This document shows, in pieces, positions 1 to 21,223 of a stretch of DNA of 64,000 nucleotides. Numbering within the stretch: position 1 is the first letter of the stretch; each line of letters begins with the position of its first letter. The notes below the pieces were generated by a model, which ran no database searches, was not told where the DNA came from, and was given only the letters and a program-made list of their open reading frames with translations. Position numbers and translations under genes: made by a program. Origin of the DNA: Pseudomonas sp. Irchel 3A7. Its GTDB lineage: Bacteria; Pseudomonadota; Gammaproteobacteria; Pseudomonadales; Pseudomonadaceae. The stretch is from positions 34,020 to 98,019 of the forward strand of contig NZ_FYED01000023.1 in NCBI RefSeq assembly GCF_900187565.1, written 5' to 3'.

Positions 1-2638
1 CCTGGTGGCGCGAGCAACTGGATGGCAGCCAGGCACCGCTGCAATTGCCGAGTGAACTGAGTCGCCCGGCTCGCCGCACCGAGCGTGGTGCCAGCCTGCT
101 GTTGCAGGTCGATCGCGACTTGCTCGCCGGGTTGCGCCAGCGTGCGCAAGAACAGCAAGTGACGCTGTTCATGCTGTTGCTGGCGAGTTTCCAGACCTTG
201 CTGCATCGTCAGAGTGGGCAGTCGGGCATCAGCGTCGGTGTGCCGAGTGCCGGGCGTTCGCGCCTCGAAACCGAAGGCCTGATCGGTTTCTTCATCAACA
301 CCCAGGTGCTGCGCGCCGAGATCGACGGGCAGCAACCGTTCAGTACCTTGCTGCAACAGGTCAAGCACAGCGCATTGGCGGCGCAGGCCCATCAGGACTT
401 GCCGTTCGAGCAACTGGTCGACGCCTTGCAGCCGGATCGCAGCCTCAATCACAGTCCGTTGTTCCAAGTGCTCTACAACCATCAGCAACAACTGGGTGCC
501 AGCGTCGAACGCGCCGTGGCCGACTTGCAGGTCGAGCGCCTGCACTGGCAGCAGCACACTGCGCAATTCGATCTGGTGCTCGATACCCAGGAGCAGGGTG
601 ATGAACTGGACGCCAGCCTGAGCTACGCCACCGATTTGTACGACGAAGCTTCGATGCAGCGTTTCGCCGGACAGTGGCTGAACCTGCTGCGCGCGGTGGT
701 CGCCGATCCGCAGCAGCGCGTGGCGGAACTGCCGCTGCTGCAAACGCCGCAATACGATGAGCTGATCCAGCACTGGAACCCGGCGTTCCAGGCACAACCG
801 CCGTCTCCAACCTTGCATCAGTTGTTTGAAGTTCAAGCTGAACAACGCCCGGACGCCATCGCACTGACCTATGAAGGCGAACAGCTGACCTACGCCGCGC
901 TCAACGCCCAGGCCAACCGCCTGGCGCGCAAACTGCGCGAACAAGGCGTCGGGCCGGAAGTGCGCGTGGGCATCGCCACCGAGCGGGCGATGCCGCTGGT
1001 GGTGGGTTTGCTGGCGATCCTCAAGGCCGGTGGCGCCTACGTGCCGCTGGACCCGCAATACCCGGCCGAACGCCTGAGCTACATGATCGACGACAGCGGC
1101 ATCGCGCTGCTGTTGACCCAGTCACACTTGATCGATGGCTTGCCGGCCCGCGACGGCGTGCAAGTGCTGGACCTTTCGTCGTTGCAACTGGACGCCTACA
1201 ACAGCGACAACCTGCCAACCCTGGCAACCCCGGACAACCTCGCCTACGTGATCTACACCTCCGGTTCCACCGGTCGGCCAAAAGGCGCACTGCTCAGCCA
1301 TGGCAACGTCGGGCGTTTGCTGACCGCCACCGCCGCTGAGTTCAATTTCGGCGCGGACGATGTCTGGACCCTGTTCCATTCCTACGCCTTCGATTTCTCG
1401 GTGTGGGAGCTGTTCGGTTCGCTGTGCACCGGTGGGCGCCTGGTGATCGTGCCGTACTACATCAGCCGCGAACCGCAGGAATTCCACCGCTTGCTCTGCG
1501 ATGAAGGCGTGACGGTACTGAACCAGACCCCGACCGCGTTCCGCCAGCTGTTGCCGATTGCCTGCGCCAGCCCGCGCAGCCTGGCGTTGCGCCAGGTGAT
1601 TTTCGGCGGTGAAGCATTGGAAGTGGCGAGCCTGCGGCCATGGTTCGAGCGCTTCGGCGACCAGCAGCCAACGCTGGTGAACATGTACGGCATCACCGAA
1701 ACCACGGTTCACGTGACCTATCGCGCGATCCGCCTGGCCGACCTCGACGGCCAGTTGCAGAGCCCGATCGGCCTGCCGATCCGCGACCTGCGCTGGTACT
1801 TGCTCGACAGCCAGTTGCACCCGGTGCCGGTGGGCGTGGCGGGCGAGTTGTACATCGCCGGTGCCGGCCTGGCGCGGGGTTATCACGGACGTTTCGGCCT
1901 GACCGCCGAGCGTTTCGTACCGAGCCCGTTCGACGCTTCCCAGCGCCTGTATCGCAGCGGCGACCTGGCGCGCCAGCGTGTCGACGGCAGCATCGACTAC
2001 CTCGGGCGGATCGACCAGCAAGTGAAGATCCGGGGTTTCCGTATCGAACTGGGCGAGATCGAAGCCGCACTGCTGGCGCAACCGGGCGTGCGTCAGGCGG
2101 TGATCAGCGTGCATGTCGGTGACGGTGGTCCGCAGCTATGCGCTTACGTCGTCGCCGAACACACCCCGCATGACCCGATTGGCTGGCGCGACACCCTGCG
2201 CGCCGCGCTCAAGGTTGACCTGCCGGATTACATGGTGCCCAGCCACTGGCTGCTGCTCGATGCCTTGCCGCTGACCAGCAACGGCAAGCTCGACCGCAAG
2301 GCCTTGCCGCTGCCGGATGTCGAGCACTGGCAGCGTCCGTTCGAAGCCCCCGAAGGCCATCTCGAACAGCAACTGGCCGCGATCTGGGCTGACGTACTGG
2401 GCGTGGCGCAAATCGGTCGTCGCGACAACTTCTTTGAATTGGGCGGGCATTCACTGCTCGCCGCCCAGGCCAGTGCCCGTGTGGAACTGGAACTGGGGAT
2501 CGAGCTGCCGCTGCGCGCGCTGTTCGAAAGCAACGACCTTCAGGCTTATGCCGCCATGGCCGGGCAATACACCCCGACTGACAACGATGCACGTCTGGAT
2601 GCGCTTGAGTCGCTTCTGGACGAGATGGAGTTCAACTG

Positions 2639-2639
<1 letters not shown>
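1..2639 (+). CDS. Pyoverdine-type NRPS, 3' part (C-A-T, Thr module), 5' truncated
   Basis: The reading frame is already open at base 3, so this is the 3' end of a longer NRPS gene. Visible domains are the second half of a condensation domain, a complete adenylation domain with the YTSGSTGRPKG core near 1252-1285, and a carrier domain with LGGHS (serine codon at 2451). There is no thioesterase. Aligning the A domain by eye to GrsA gives specificity residues D-F-W-N-I-G-M-V-H, the classical Thr code, so this module should load threonine. The stop codon overlaps the next start (TGATG), which implies coupled translation with the terminal NRPS. By PAO1 synteny it is the enzyme preceding PvdD, such as PvdJ or PvdI. 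The exact name cannot be set because the N-terminus is outside the window. Confidence 0.93.
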
Positions 2640-14392
<11,753 letters not shown>

Positions 14393-14403
14393 CCACACAA
14401 CCC

Positions 14404-14495
14404 CTGTGGGAGCGAGCCTGCTCGCGAAGAGGACCTGTCAGTCGACATCAATGTTGGCTGGCAGTCCGCTTTCGCGAGCAGGCTCGCTCCCACAG
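14404..14495. repeat. REP doublet (REPIN), class A
   Basis: Two inverted copies of the GTGGGAGCGAGCCTGCTCGCGAA repeat flank a ~40-base spacer. Its interior (GTCAGTCGACAT...GTTGGCTGGCAGTCCGC) is nearly identical to the doublets at 20221 and 21224. It fills most of the gap between the NRPS gene and the hydrolase gene. Confidence 0.9.
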
Positions 14496-14551
14496 GTTTC
14501 ATGCCGGTTTCAAGATTGATTAATGACCTCTTTGTGTAAAAGGACTCCCCC

Positions 14552-15508
14552 ATGGCCGTACTGCCAGAACTTGAAGCTTTCCTCGAACTCGCCGAGTTCG
14601 GCCGCCTGACCGGCAAGAGTCGCGCGATGCACGAACAGACCCCGCAACAGGCGCGGATCGACTTCGAAGCGTCGTCGGGGTTTCTCGATGTGCCGCTGGA
14701 GCACATTGCCTGCGAAGACTTCACCATCGCCGCGCGGGACGACCACAGTCTGGCGGCGCGTCTGTACCGCGACGGCCAGGCAGTCGAAGGGCTGCAACCG
14801 GTCATGCTCTACTTCCATGGCGGCGGCTACGTGGTCGGCAGCCTCGATTCCCATGACGCGCTATGCCGTCGACTGGCAGCCCAGGGCGGCTTCGCCCTGC
14901 TGACCGTGGATTACCGCCTGGCACCGGAATGGAAATTCCCGACGCCGGTGCAAGATGCCTGCGATGCCGGTAACTGGCTGGTGCGCGAAGGCGCGGCCCA
15001 TGGCCTGGACGCCACGCGGGTGGCAGTGGCCGGAGACAGCGTCGGCGCGACCCTGGCCACGGTGCTGTCGCTGATCGCCGCGCGCGAATCCGAGGAACTG
15101 GCGCTCAGACCCAAAGCCCAACTGCTGGTATACCCCGTCACCGACGCCACCACTCACCGTGCTTCGCACCGCGATTTTGCCGAAGGCTACCTGCTGGAAA
15201 CCCCGACCCTGGACTGGTTCTACGCCCACTACGGACGCACGCCTGCGGATTTGGCCGAGTGGCGCTGCTCGCCGCTGCTGGCCGACGACCTGTCAGGCAT
15301 GGCACCGGCGCTGGTGTACCTGGCCGGGCACGACCCGTTGCACGACGAAGGCCTGGCCTATGCCGAGCGCCTGCGGGTGGCGGGGAATGAGGTGACCTTG
15401 CTGGAACAACCGGGCATGACCCATGACTTTTTGCGGATGGCGGGGTTGTTGAGTGAGGTGGAAGGGATTCATGCGCAAGTGGCGGGGTGGGTGCAATCAA
15501 GGTTGTGA
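14552..15508 (+). CDS. Alpha/beta hydrolase, HSL/family IV esterase type
   Basis: A 318-residue protein with the hormone-sensitive-lipase family signature: oxyanion motif HGGG at residues 89-92 and nucleophile elbow GDSVG (Ser163). A GHD and an MTHDF motif near the C-terminus can supply the acid and base. No signal peptide is seen, so it should be cytoplasmic. The start is supported by AAAGGA upstream of ATG. It lies on the same strand as the two NRPS genes, behind a REPIN, and has its own terminator. In PAO1 no such gene separates pvdD from fpvA. Its substrate is unknown: it could be a general esterase or a pyoverdine-related hydrolase, and location is the only hint. Confidence 0.88.
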   Translation: MAVLPELEAFLELAEFGRLTGKSRAMHEQTPQQARIDFEASSGFLDVPLEHIACEDFTIAARDDHSLAARLYRDGQAVEGLQPVMLYFHGGGYVVGSLDSHDALCRRLAAQGGFALLTVDYRLAPEWKFPTPVQDACDAGNWLVREGAAHGLDATRVAVAGDSVGATLATVLSLIAARESEELALRPKAQLLVYPVTDATTHRASHRDFAEGYLLETPTLDWFYAHYGRTPADLAEWRCSPLLADDLSGMAPALVYLAGHDPLHDEGLAYAERLRVAGNEVTLLEQPGMTHDFLRMAGLLSEVEGIHAQVAGWVQSRL

Positions 15509-15521
15509 TCTGAAATAACAG

Positions 15522-15557
15522 AACCGCCATTACTGGATAAGGTGTGGCGGTTTTTTT
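15522..15557 (+). terminator. Rho-independent terminator after the hydrolase gene
   Basis: The arms AACCGCCA and TGGCGGTT are separated by a 15-base loop, and the second arm runs into a long T tract. It starts 14 bases after the stop codon. Confidence 0.8.
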
Positions 15558-15595
15558 GTGCCTGGAGTTTGGTCTTATGGTGGCTCGTCAATCGC

Positions 15596-15661
15596 CTTCG
15601 CGAGCAGGCTCGCTCCCACAGGAACAGTGATAACCTTGTGGGAGCGAGCCTGCTCGCGAAG
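15596..15661. repeat. Pair of class A REP sequences, outward arrangement
   Basis: An inverted copy (TTCGCGAGCAGGCTCGCTCCCACAG) is followed by a direct copy after a short spacer, the opposite order to a standard REPIN. It lies between the two convergent terminators. Confidence 0.85.
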
Positions 15662-15693
15662 ACTGACTGACAATCACCAAAAATCCCACAGAC

Positions 15694-15729
15694 AAAAAAA
15701 TGCCCGCATCTCTCGATACGGGCATTTTT
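15694..15729 (-). terminator. Rho-independent terminator of fpvA
   Basis: The arms ATGCCCG and CGGGCAT enclose a 12-base loop and are flanked by an A tract on the left and a T tract on the right. It can work on both strands. On the minus strand it lies just downstream of the fpvA stop codon. Confidence 0.8.
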
Positions 15730-15745
15730 CATTTCAGCTTACCGC

Positions 15746-18223
15746 TCAGAAATCGTATTTCGCAGTCAGCTGGAAGTTACGCGGCTCGCCGTAGAAGGTG
15801 GTGCCGAAGTTGCCCAGGCCCGTCAGGTACTTCTTGTCGAAGACGTTGTAGGCGTTGGCGGTGAAGCTCAGGTGTTCGTCGTACTGATAACGGGTCATCA
15901 GGTCGACGAGGGTGTAGCCGCCTTGCTTGAGCATGGTGCTGCCGCCTTCGCCATTACCCACGTTCGGGCTGAAGCTCTGGCCGTAAAACGCGCTCTGCCA
16001 GCTGACACCGCCACCGACGGTGAACTGATCCAGTGCGCCGGGCAGGCGGTAGGTGGTGAAGGTGCGTACCACGTGTTCCGGTTTGCTGGTGGCCAGCGGG
16101 AAGCCGAAGATGCGTTGATGGTCCTGATCGCGGGTACGGGCGTAGGTGTAGCCAGCGGACAAGTTCCAGCCTTGCGCCAGTTCACCGGCCAGTTCCAGTT
16201 CCACACCCTTGGTTTTGGCCCCGGAGATTGCCTTGTAGACGTCCTGACCGGTATCGGTGTCGGTGGTGACGTACTGGGCGACGTTGTCCTGCTCGATCTG
16301 GAACAAGGCCAGGCTAGCGTTCAACTTGCCTTCGAAGTAGGCCGCCTTGATGCCGGTTTCGTAGCTGTCACCTTCAACCGGCTCGAGGGTCTTGCCGCTG
16401 GCGTCCTTGTAGATTTGTGGCTGGTAGATGCTGGTGTAGCTGGCGTAGACCGAGTAGGTATCGTCCAGGTCATACACCACACCGGCGTAAGGCGTGACGA
16501 CGCCATGTTCCTTGTAGCCGGCTTCGGTGTCGGCGAAGCCGGAGCCCGGGTAGTAGGTGTAGTCCTCGTCGTACTTGTAGGTGCTTACACGGCCGCCGAG
16601 GATGAAGGACAAGTCGTCAGTCGGGCGCAGGCGCGTGGCCAGGTACGCGCCGTTCTGGCTCTGGGTACGCTCGTACTTGCCGTTTTTCGGGAAGTCTTGC
16701 TTCGCCAGGTGGCCTTCCCAGTCAAAGATGTTACCCGTCACTTCGCCGAAGGCGGTGGAGTCGTAAGTCGCACCGGTCTGACGGGAATGGGAGGTCATGA
16801 AGCCTGCCACCAGTTCATGTTCGCGACCGCCCAGGGTGAAGGGGCCAGACACGTTCACGTCAGCCGTGTTCTGTACGCGATGGCCTTCCCAGCGCCCCCA
16901 GTAAAAGAACATGCCTTCGCCCGTTTCGCGGTTCGGGTAACCGCCGCTGGCCGAGGCCAGTTGGGTGTCATGATCGGTGGTTTTCTGGTCGAAGCTGGCC
17001 TTGAATTTCCAGCCATTGGCCAGCGCTTGTTCCAGGGACGCGAAGTACGTGATGCTGTCGAAATCACGACGGCTCCAGTCGGCACCCGGGTTGAAACTAC
17101 GTGTGAAATCGGTGCGGCCACCGTCGGAGAAATACGGCGAGTTACCGGTCCAGGAACTGCCACGTGGCGTCGCGCTGGATTTGTCGACACCCAGGGTCAG
17201 CAGGGTATCGTCGGTCAGGTCGGCTTCGAGGATGCCGTAGTACAGGTCTTTCTTCTGGCTGTAGTGATCGATGTATGAGTCTTTATCCTGCAAGGCGCCG
17301 ACGAAGCGGCCGCGCACACTGCCGGTATCATTGAGCGAACCGGAGATGTCGCCTTCGGTGCGGTAGTTGTCCCAGGAACCGACGGTACCGCTGATCGAGG
17401 CCTTGAAATCCTTGGTCGGTTTCTTGCGGATCAGGTTGACGGTGGCGGCGGGGTCACCGGCACCGGTCATCAGGCCGGTCGCGCCTTTGATGACTTCGAT
17501 ATGGTCGAGGCTGGCTGCGTCATCGCTGTTGTTCGGGTTTTCACCGTAAACACCGTCGTAGGGAATGTTGACGCCATCGTACTGAAAGTTGGTGATGGCA
17601 AAACCACGGGCGGAAAACTCGGTACGGTCACTGTCGTACTTCTGAACCGTGACGCCGGGGGTGTTGCGCAACGCATCGGCGACGCTGGTGACACCGCGAT
17701 CATCCATTTGCTGACGGGTCACCACGGTGACCGATTGCGGGGTTTCGCGGATGGTCAGCGGCAGCTTGGTGGCGGTGGTGGTGGCGCCGGTGGTGTAGGA
17801 ACCGGTGTCTTCGGTGGTCAGGCCCAGGGCCTGGCCGGAAATGGTGGTCGCACCCAGTTGCAGGCTCGAACCGCCGCCGGAAATCAGCGTGACGCTGTTG
17901 CCATTGATCTGGAACGAAATGCCGGTGCCCTTGAGCATCTCGGCCAGGGCCGCCGACGGCTCCAGCGAACCGGACACGGCGCGGGACTTGATGCCGGCCA
18001 CTTGATCCGGGCTGTAGAGGATTTGCAGGTTGGTCTGCATGCCCAATTCGGTCAGCGCGCTGGACAGCGGCTGCACGGCAATACTCACTTTTACAGGTGC
18101 TGCATTGGCCATCGAGCTCCCCAGCAAGGTGGCGGTCAGCAGGACGCTGGTCAACAGGGTTCTATGCAGAGACGGGCGCTGTACAGCCAGCGCGAGAGGT
18201 GTGCGGCGTGGAAGAGATCGCAT
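15746..18223 (-). CDS. fpvA: TonB-dependent ferripyoverdine receptor and signal transducer
   Basis: An 825-residue outer membrane receptor. It has a signal peptide ending near ANA (residues 38-41), an N-terminal STN/secretin-like signalling domain at about 45-112, a plug with the NLIRKKPTK region, a beta-barrel, and a C-terminal phenylalanine (LTAKYDF). The STN domain marks it as a transducer that signals to an anti-sigma factor, not only a transporter. Position between the terminal NRPS and pvdE matches fpvA in PAO1. A Fur-like site lies upstream. I did not find an exact PvdS box in its promoter, which fits dependence on FpvI. The cognate anti-sigma gene fpvR is not in this window. Confidence 0.93.
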   Translation of the reverse strand: MRSLPRRTPLALAVQRPSLHRTLLTSVLLTATLLGSSMANAAPVKVSIAVQPLSSALTELGMQTNLQILYSPDQVAGIKSRAVSGSLEPSAALAEMLKGTGISFQINGNSVTLISGGGSSLQLGATTISGQALGLTTEDTGSYTTGATTTATKLPLTIRETPQSVTVVTRQQMDDRGVTSVADALRNTPGVTVQKYDSDRTEFSARGFAITNFQYDGVNIPYDGVYGENPNNSDDAASLDHIEVIKGATGLMTGAGDPAATVNLIRKKPTKDFKASISGTVGSWDNYRTEGDISGSLNDTGSVRGRFVGALQDKDSYIDHYSQKKDLYYGILEADLTDDTLLTLGVDKSSATPRGSSWTGNSPYFSDGGRTDFTRSFNPGADWSRRDFDSITYFASLEQALANGWKFKASFDQKTTDHDTQLASASGGYPNRETGEGMFFYWGRWEGHRVQNTADVNVSGPFTLGGREHELVAGFMTSHSRQTGATYDSTAFGEVTGNIFDWEGHLAKQDFPKNGKYERTQSQNGAYLATRLRPTDDLSFILGGRVSTYKYDEDYTYYPGSGFADTEAGYKEHGVVTPYAGVVYDLDDTYSVYASYTSIYQPQIYKDASGKTLEPVEGDSYETGIKAAYFEGKLNASLALFQIEQDNVAQYVTTDTDTGQDVYKAISGAKTKGVELELAGELAQGWNLSAGYTYARTRDQDHQRIFGFPLATSKPEHVVRTFTTYRLPGALDQFTVGGGVSWQSAFYGQSFSPNVGNGEGGSTMLKQGGYTLVDLMTRYQYDEHLSFTANAYNVFDKKYLTGLGNFGTTFYGEPRNFQLTAKYDF

Positions 18224-18263
18224 TACTTACCTGTGCTCCTGAAAAGTGTCGTGCAGAGTTTTT

Positions 18264-18282
18264 GTTAATAGGAATGATTATT
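18264..18282 (-). promoter_or_regulatory. Fur-box-like site upstream of fpvA
   Basis: GTTAATAGGAATGATTATT matches about 13 of 19 positions of the Fur consensus GATAATGATAATCATTATC. It lies ~40 bases upstream of the fpvA start, where Fur would block transcription. Confidence 0.6.
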
Positions 18283-18357
18283 AAGACGGAGCGCTGACAG
18301 GAAACCGGAAAGAAACCGGAAAAATAATTTTTCGAAGATTCAAATAGTTCGCGAAAA

Positions 18358-18451
18358 CCTGTGGGAGCGGGCTTGCCCGCGATAGCGGTGGATCAGTCAG
18401 CATCAATGTTGAATGTGATGGCCCCATCGCGGGCAAGCCCGCTCCCACAGG
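18358..18451. repeat. REP doublet (REPIN), class B
   Basis: Inverted copies of CCTGTGGGAGCGGGCTTGCCCGCGAT and its complement flank a ~42-base spacer between pvdE and fpvA. This core differs from class A (GGGCTTGCCC instead of GAGCCTGCTC). Confidence 0.88.
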
Positions 18452-18463
18452 TAAGGGGTGTGT

Positions 18464-20113
18464 TCAGGCAGGCGTCAGCTCGGTGACCACCCGACCGCCT
18501 TCCATGCGCACCAACTGGTCCGCGACATCGAAATAGCGGTCATCGTGGGAGATCACGATGATGGTCTTGCCCAGGCGTTTGAGGTCCGGCAGCAGCTCGG
18601 TGTAGAAGATCCGGCGGAAGGTCGGGTCCTGGTCGGCGGCCCATTCGTCGAACACCAGCACGGGGCGTTCCTCCAGCCAGGCATTGACCAGGGCCAGGCG
18701 CTTGCGCTGGCCGGTGGAGAGGTCGGTGGTGGTGAAGTTGCCGTCCTTGACGCTGACCTTGTGCGCGATCTCCAGGCGTTGCAGGTACTTGTTGGCGTCT
18801 TCCGGGATCTGTGTGTCGCCCTGGACCACGTCGTCGAACAGGTAGTAGTCGGCGAAGATGGTGGTGAACAACTGGCGATAGTCATCGCGATTCTGCGCAT
18901 CGATCGCTTCGCCGTTGACACGGATCTGCCCCTGCTGCGGCGTGTACAGGCCCAGCAGCAACTTGATCAGCGTGGTCTTGCCGCAACCGTTCTCGCCGAC
19001 GATGAAGGCGATGTCGCCCTGTTTGATCGTCAGGTTGACCGGCCCCAGCTGGAACGGTGCGGCACCGTCGACCGACGGGAAGGCGTAGCGCACGTCCGCC
19101 AGTTGCAGCTCGTGCACGACGGGTTTGACGTTGCCCTGATCGCTGAGCAGCAGATGAGGTTCAGGGGTGGAGAATTGCTCGGACAGTTCGGCAATGCGGC
19201 GGAAGGCAATCTGCGCGCGGCTGACAATCGGCAGTGTGCTGATCAAATGCTCCAGCGGGCCTTTCATGTACAGCAGCACCAGCACGAAGCCGCTCATGAC
19301 GGTTTTGTCGGCGCTCGGCCAGAAGGTTTGCAGAGCCAGGGCCAGGCCGATGACCACGAAGAACAGCATCGAGCCGAAAGTCTTGGCGATGACGAAGGTG
19401 TTGATCGAGCGCACCTGGGTGTTGCAGATGAATTCGGCGGTGGCCTTGATGCCCGAAACGAACATGCGCTGGCGGCGAGGACGATGAATACGCAGTTCCT
19501 TGGCACCCTCGGCAATCGCGTTGTAGTGCTTCTGCAATTCGTCTTCGGCGTCGCGGGCGGCCATGAAACCCTGCACTCCCTTGCTCTGGGCGTAGGCCTG
19601 GATCGCGGTGCCGATCAGGATCGCGGCGACCATGATCAGGAACATCGGCCACGACAGAATCGCCAGGTAGCCCATGCAGCCCAGGGTCACGGTGACGGAA
19701 ATCGCCAGTGGCGCGAAGGCGAAGGCAAAGTCGCTGATGGTGTCGACGTCGTGGGTCAGCACCGGGATCAGGCGATGGCTGCGATAGCGCTCGATCTGTT
19801 CGATCGGCGCCGACAGCACTTTCTCGCCCAACTGTTTACGCAGCTTGGCGATGATGTGTTGGCCGACGTAGTTGGTGCCGATGTCCGAGCAGATCGAACT
19901 GGCCAGCGCCAACAGGCACAGCCCGGCGAACAGCGCGACCACGCCCTGGGTCAGGCCGCTTTCGGAATGCAGGGCGTTGTTGATGGTCGCCAGCAGCACC
20001 GTGACGCTCAGGCCGCCGACCATGCCCAGGAAAATGGACGCGGCGACGATGAGTCGAAACGGTTTCAACAGGGCGAACAATTCGCCGATGGCGCCTCGGT
20101 TAGGCTGGGTCAT
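18464..20113 (-). CDS. pvdE: Pyoverdine precursor exporter, ABC permease-ATPase fusion
   Basis: A 549-residue half-transporter of the cyclic-peptide/siderophore exporter family. An N-terminal membrane domain of about six helices (residues ~15-300) is fused to an ATPase. Walker A reads GENGCGKTT, the signature DLSTGQRKR, and Walker B LVFDEWAADQ. PvdE moves the acylated ferribactin precursor from cytoplasm to periplasm, where PvdQ, PvdP, PvdO and PvdN act. An exact PvdS box lies ~42 bases upstream of the start codon, so it has its own iron-starvation promoter. In PAO1 pvdF lies between pvdO and pvdE. Here only 215 bases with a REPIN separate them. Confidence 0.94.
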   Translation of the reverse strand: MTQPNRGAIGELFALLKPFRLIVAASIFLGMVGGLSVTVLLATINNALHSESGLTQGVVALFAGLCLLALASSICSDIGTNYVGQHIIAKLRKQLGEKVLSAPIEQIERYRSHRLIPVLTHDVDTISDFAFAFAPLAISVTVTLGCMGYLAILSWPMFLIMVAAILIGTAIQAYAQSKGVQGFMAARDAEDELQKHYNAIAEGAKELRIHRPRRQRMFVSGIKATAEFICNTQVRSINTFVIAKTFGSMLFFVVIGLALALQTFWPSADKTVMSGFVLVLLYMKGPLEHLISTLPIVSRAQIAFRRIAELSEQFSTPEPHLLLSDQGNVKPVVHELQLADVRYAFPSVDGAAPFQLGPVNLTIKQGDIAFIVGENGCGKTTLIKLLLGLYTPQQGQIRVNGEAIDAQNRDDYRQLFTTIFADYYLFDDVVQGDTQIPEDANKYLQRLEIAHKVSVKDGNFTTTDLSTGQRKRLALVNAWLEERPVLVFDEWAADQDPTFRRIFYTELLPDLKRLGKTIIVISHDDRYFDVADQLVRMEGGRVVTELTPA

Positions 20114-20154
20114 GGAAGACAGTTCCTTGGGTCGGAAGGCAGATACCCAGTAGA

Positions 20155-20178
20155 ACGTCTGGTCGAGGGGTTAATTTA
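20155..20178 (-). promoter_or_regulatory. PvdS iron-starvation box, pvdE promoter
   Basis: On the minus strand the site reads CTAAAT, then exactly 16 bases, then CGT, the consensus -35/-10 of the sigma factor PvdS. The -10 element ends 42 bases before the pvdE ATG. Confidence 0.87.
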
Positions 20179-20220
20179 GGCGGTGGGGGATGGGTGGTGA
20201 GGGCGACTTCACATGGAACC

Positions 20221-20312
20221 CTGTGGGAGCGAGCCTGCTCGCGAAGAGGGAGTGTCAGTCGACATTAATGCTGGCCGACAGTCCGCTTTCGCGAGCAGGC
20301 TCGCTCCCACAG
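20221..20312. repeat. REP doublet (REPIN), class A
   Basis: A hairpin-forming pair of REP copies lies between pvdO and pvdE, at the place where PAO1 carries pvdF. The spacer is almost the same as in the doublets at 14404 and 21224. Confidence 0.9.
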
Positions 20313-20328
20313 TGGGTGGGGTGTGGTT

Positions 20329-21195
20329 TTAGAGATCGCGCACTACGCGAAAGCCTATCCAGTCCCCCCGTTCTTGCGGGTACTGGCTGTTGCGATTGCC
20401 GGAGCGGGAGAACACCGGGGCTTCACCCCAGTCGTTACCGCGGATGCGCACGGCTTCGCAGTTGGGCTCGAGCCAGGCGCTGCCATCGGTGGGGGCGCCG
20501 ACGTAGTTCGGGTGCTCGCAGTCTTCCACCCATTCATAGACGTTGCCGTGCATGTCGTACATGCCGAAGGCGTTGGGCGGGTAGCTGCCCACCGGCGAGC
20601 TGTAGCTGTAACCATCCGCCGGGCCGTAGGTGTTGGCGTGTTTGGCGATGCTGTATTCCTTGCCTTCATCGAACGGGAAGGGGAACGGGCCTTTGCTGCC
20701 GCCGCGGGCGGCGTATTCCCGCTGGGCTTCGCTGACCATGTGGTACTTCTGCCCGGTCTTCTTCGACAGCCAGGCGACGTAGTTTTTCACGTCGTCGAAG
20801 TTCATGCACACCGCCGGCTGGCGCGGGCTCTGCGGATAGCGCGGCTTGCTGGCGATGCACTCTCGACCCGGCCGGGTATCGCCGTTGGCGATGGTCACGC
20901 CGCTTTCGCGCACGTAGCTGTCCCATTCCCCGGCGGTGACCTGGAAACGGCTCATGGCGAATGGCTTGGCGAAGGTCACGTCATGCATCGGCCCTTCATC
21001 GGGCTCGCGGCCGACTTCATCGTCCGGGGTGCCCATGGTGAAGGTTCCGGCGGGCAGCACGACCATTTCGGGACAGTCCTTGCAGTCCTTGAAGACTTTG
21101 CCTGGTGGCGGTGGAGTGGCGGCATGTGCGGCGCCGGCCATGAGGGCGGTCAGGGCGAGGGCCTTGAGCGGCAGGGTTAGTGGATTGCTGTTCAT
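20329..21195 (-). CDS. pvdO: Pyoverdine maturation protein PvdO (FGE-sulfatase fold)
   Basis: A 288-residue periplasmic protein. The signal peptide ends at AHA (about residue 25), followed by a formylglycine-generating-enzyme-like domain starting MVVLPAGTFTMGTP and ending GFRVVRDL. Both ends are typical of this fold. PvdO is required for oxidation of dihydropyoverdine to the mature fluorophore in the periplasm. It follows pvdN on the same strand, separated by a 140-base gap filled mostly by a REPIN. No PvdS box of its own was found, so it probably depends on read-through from the pvdM promoter. Confidence 0.92.
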   Translation of the reverse strand: MNSNPLTLPLKALALTALMAGAAHAATPPPPGKVFKDCKDCPEMVVLPAGTFTMGTPDDEVGREPDEGPMHDVTFAKPFAMSRFQVTAGEWDSYVRESGVTIANGDTRPGRECIASKPRYPQSPRQPAVCMNFDDVKNYVAWLSKKTGQKYHMVSEAQREYAARGGSKGPFPFPFDEGKEYSIAKHANTYGPADGYSYSSPVGSYPPNAFGMYDMHGNVYEWVEDCEHPNYVGAPTDGSAWLEPNCEAVRIRGNDWGEAPVFSRSGNRNSQYPQERGDWIGFRVVRDL

Positions 21196-21223
21196 GAATC
21201 CTCTCGATCATAGAAAAACGATC

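Noticed and set aside
1122..2114. Long minus-strand open frames inside the NRPS genes (also 3473-6334, 8984-10567, 10577-13753)
   Set aside because: They lie opposite strong, domain-rich NRPS frames, contain no family motifs and follow from high-GC codon use.
18283..18357. PvdS or FpvI promoter of fpvA
   Set aside because: No TAAAT-N16-CGT is present. A CCGTC and AT-rich upstream blocks exist, but no spacing matches a known FpvI motif well enough to mark.
18458..20179. Plus-strand open frame of 573 codons opposite pvdE
   Set aside because: The composition is Gln/His/Asp-rich as expected for antisense of a GC-rich gene, while the minus frame has all ABC transporter motifs.
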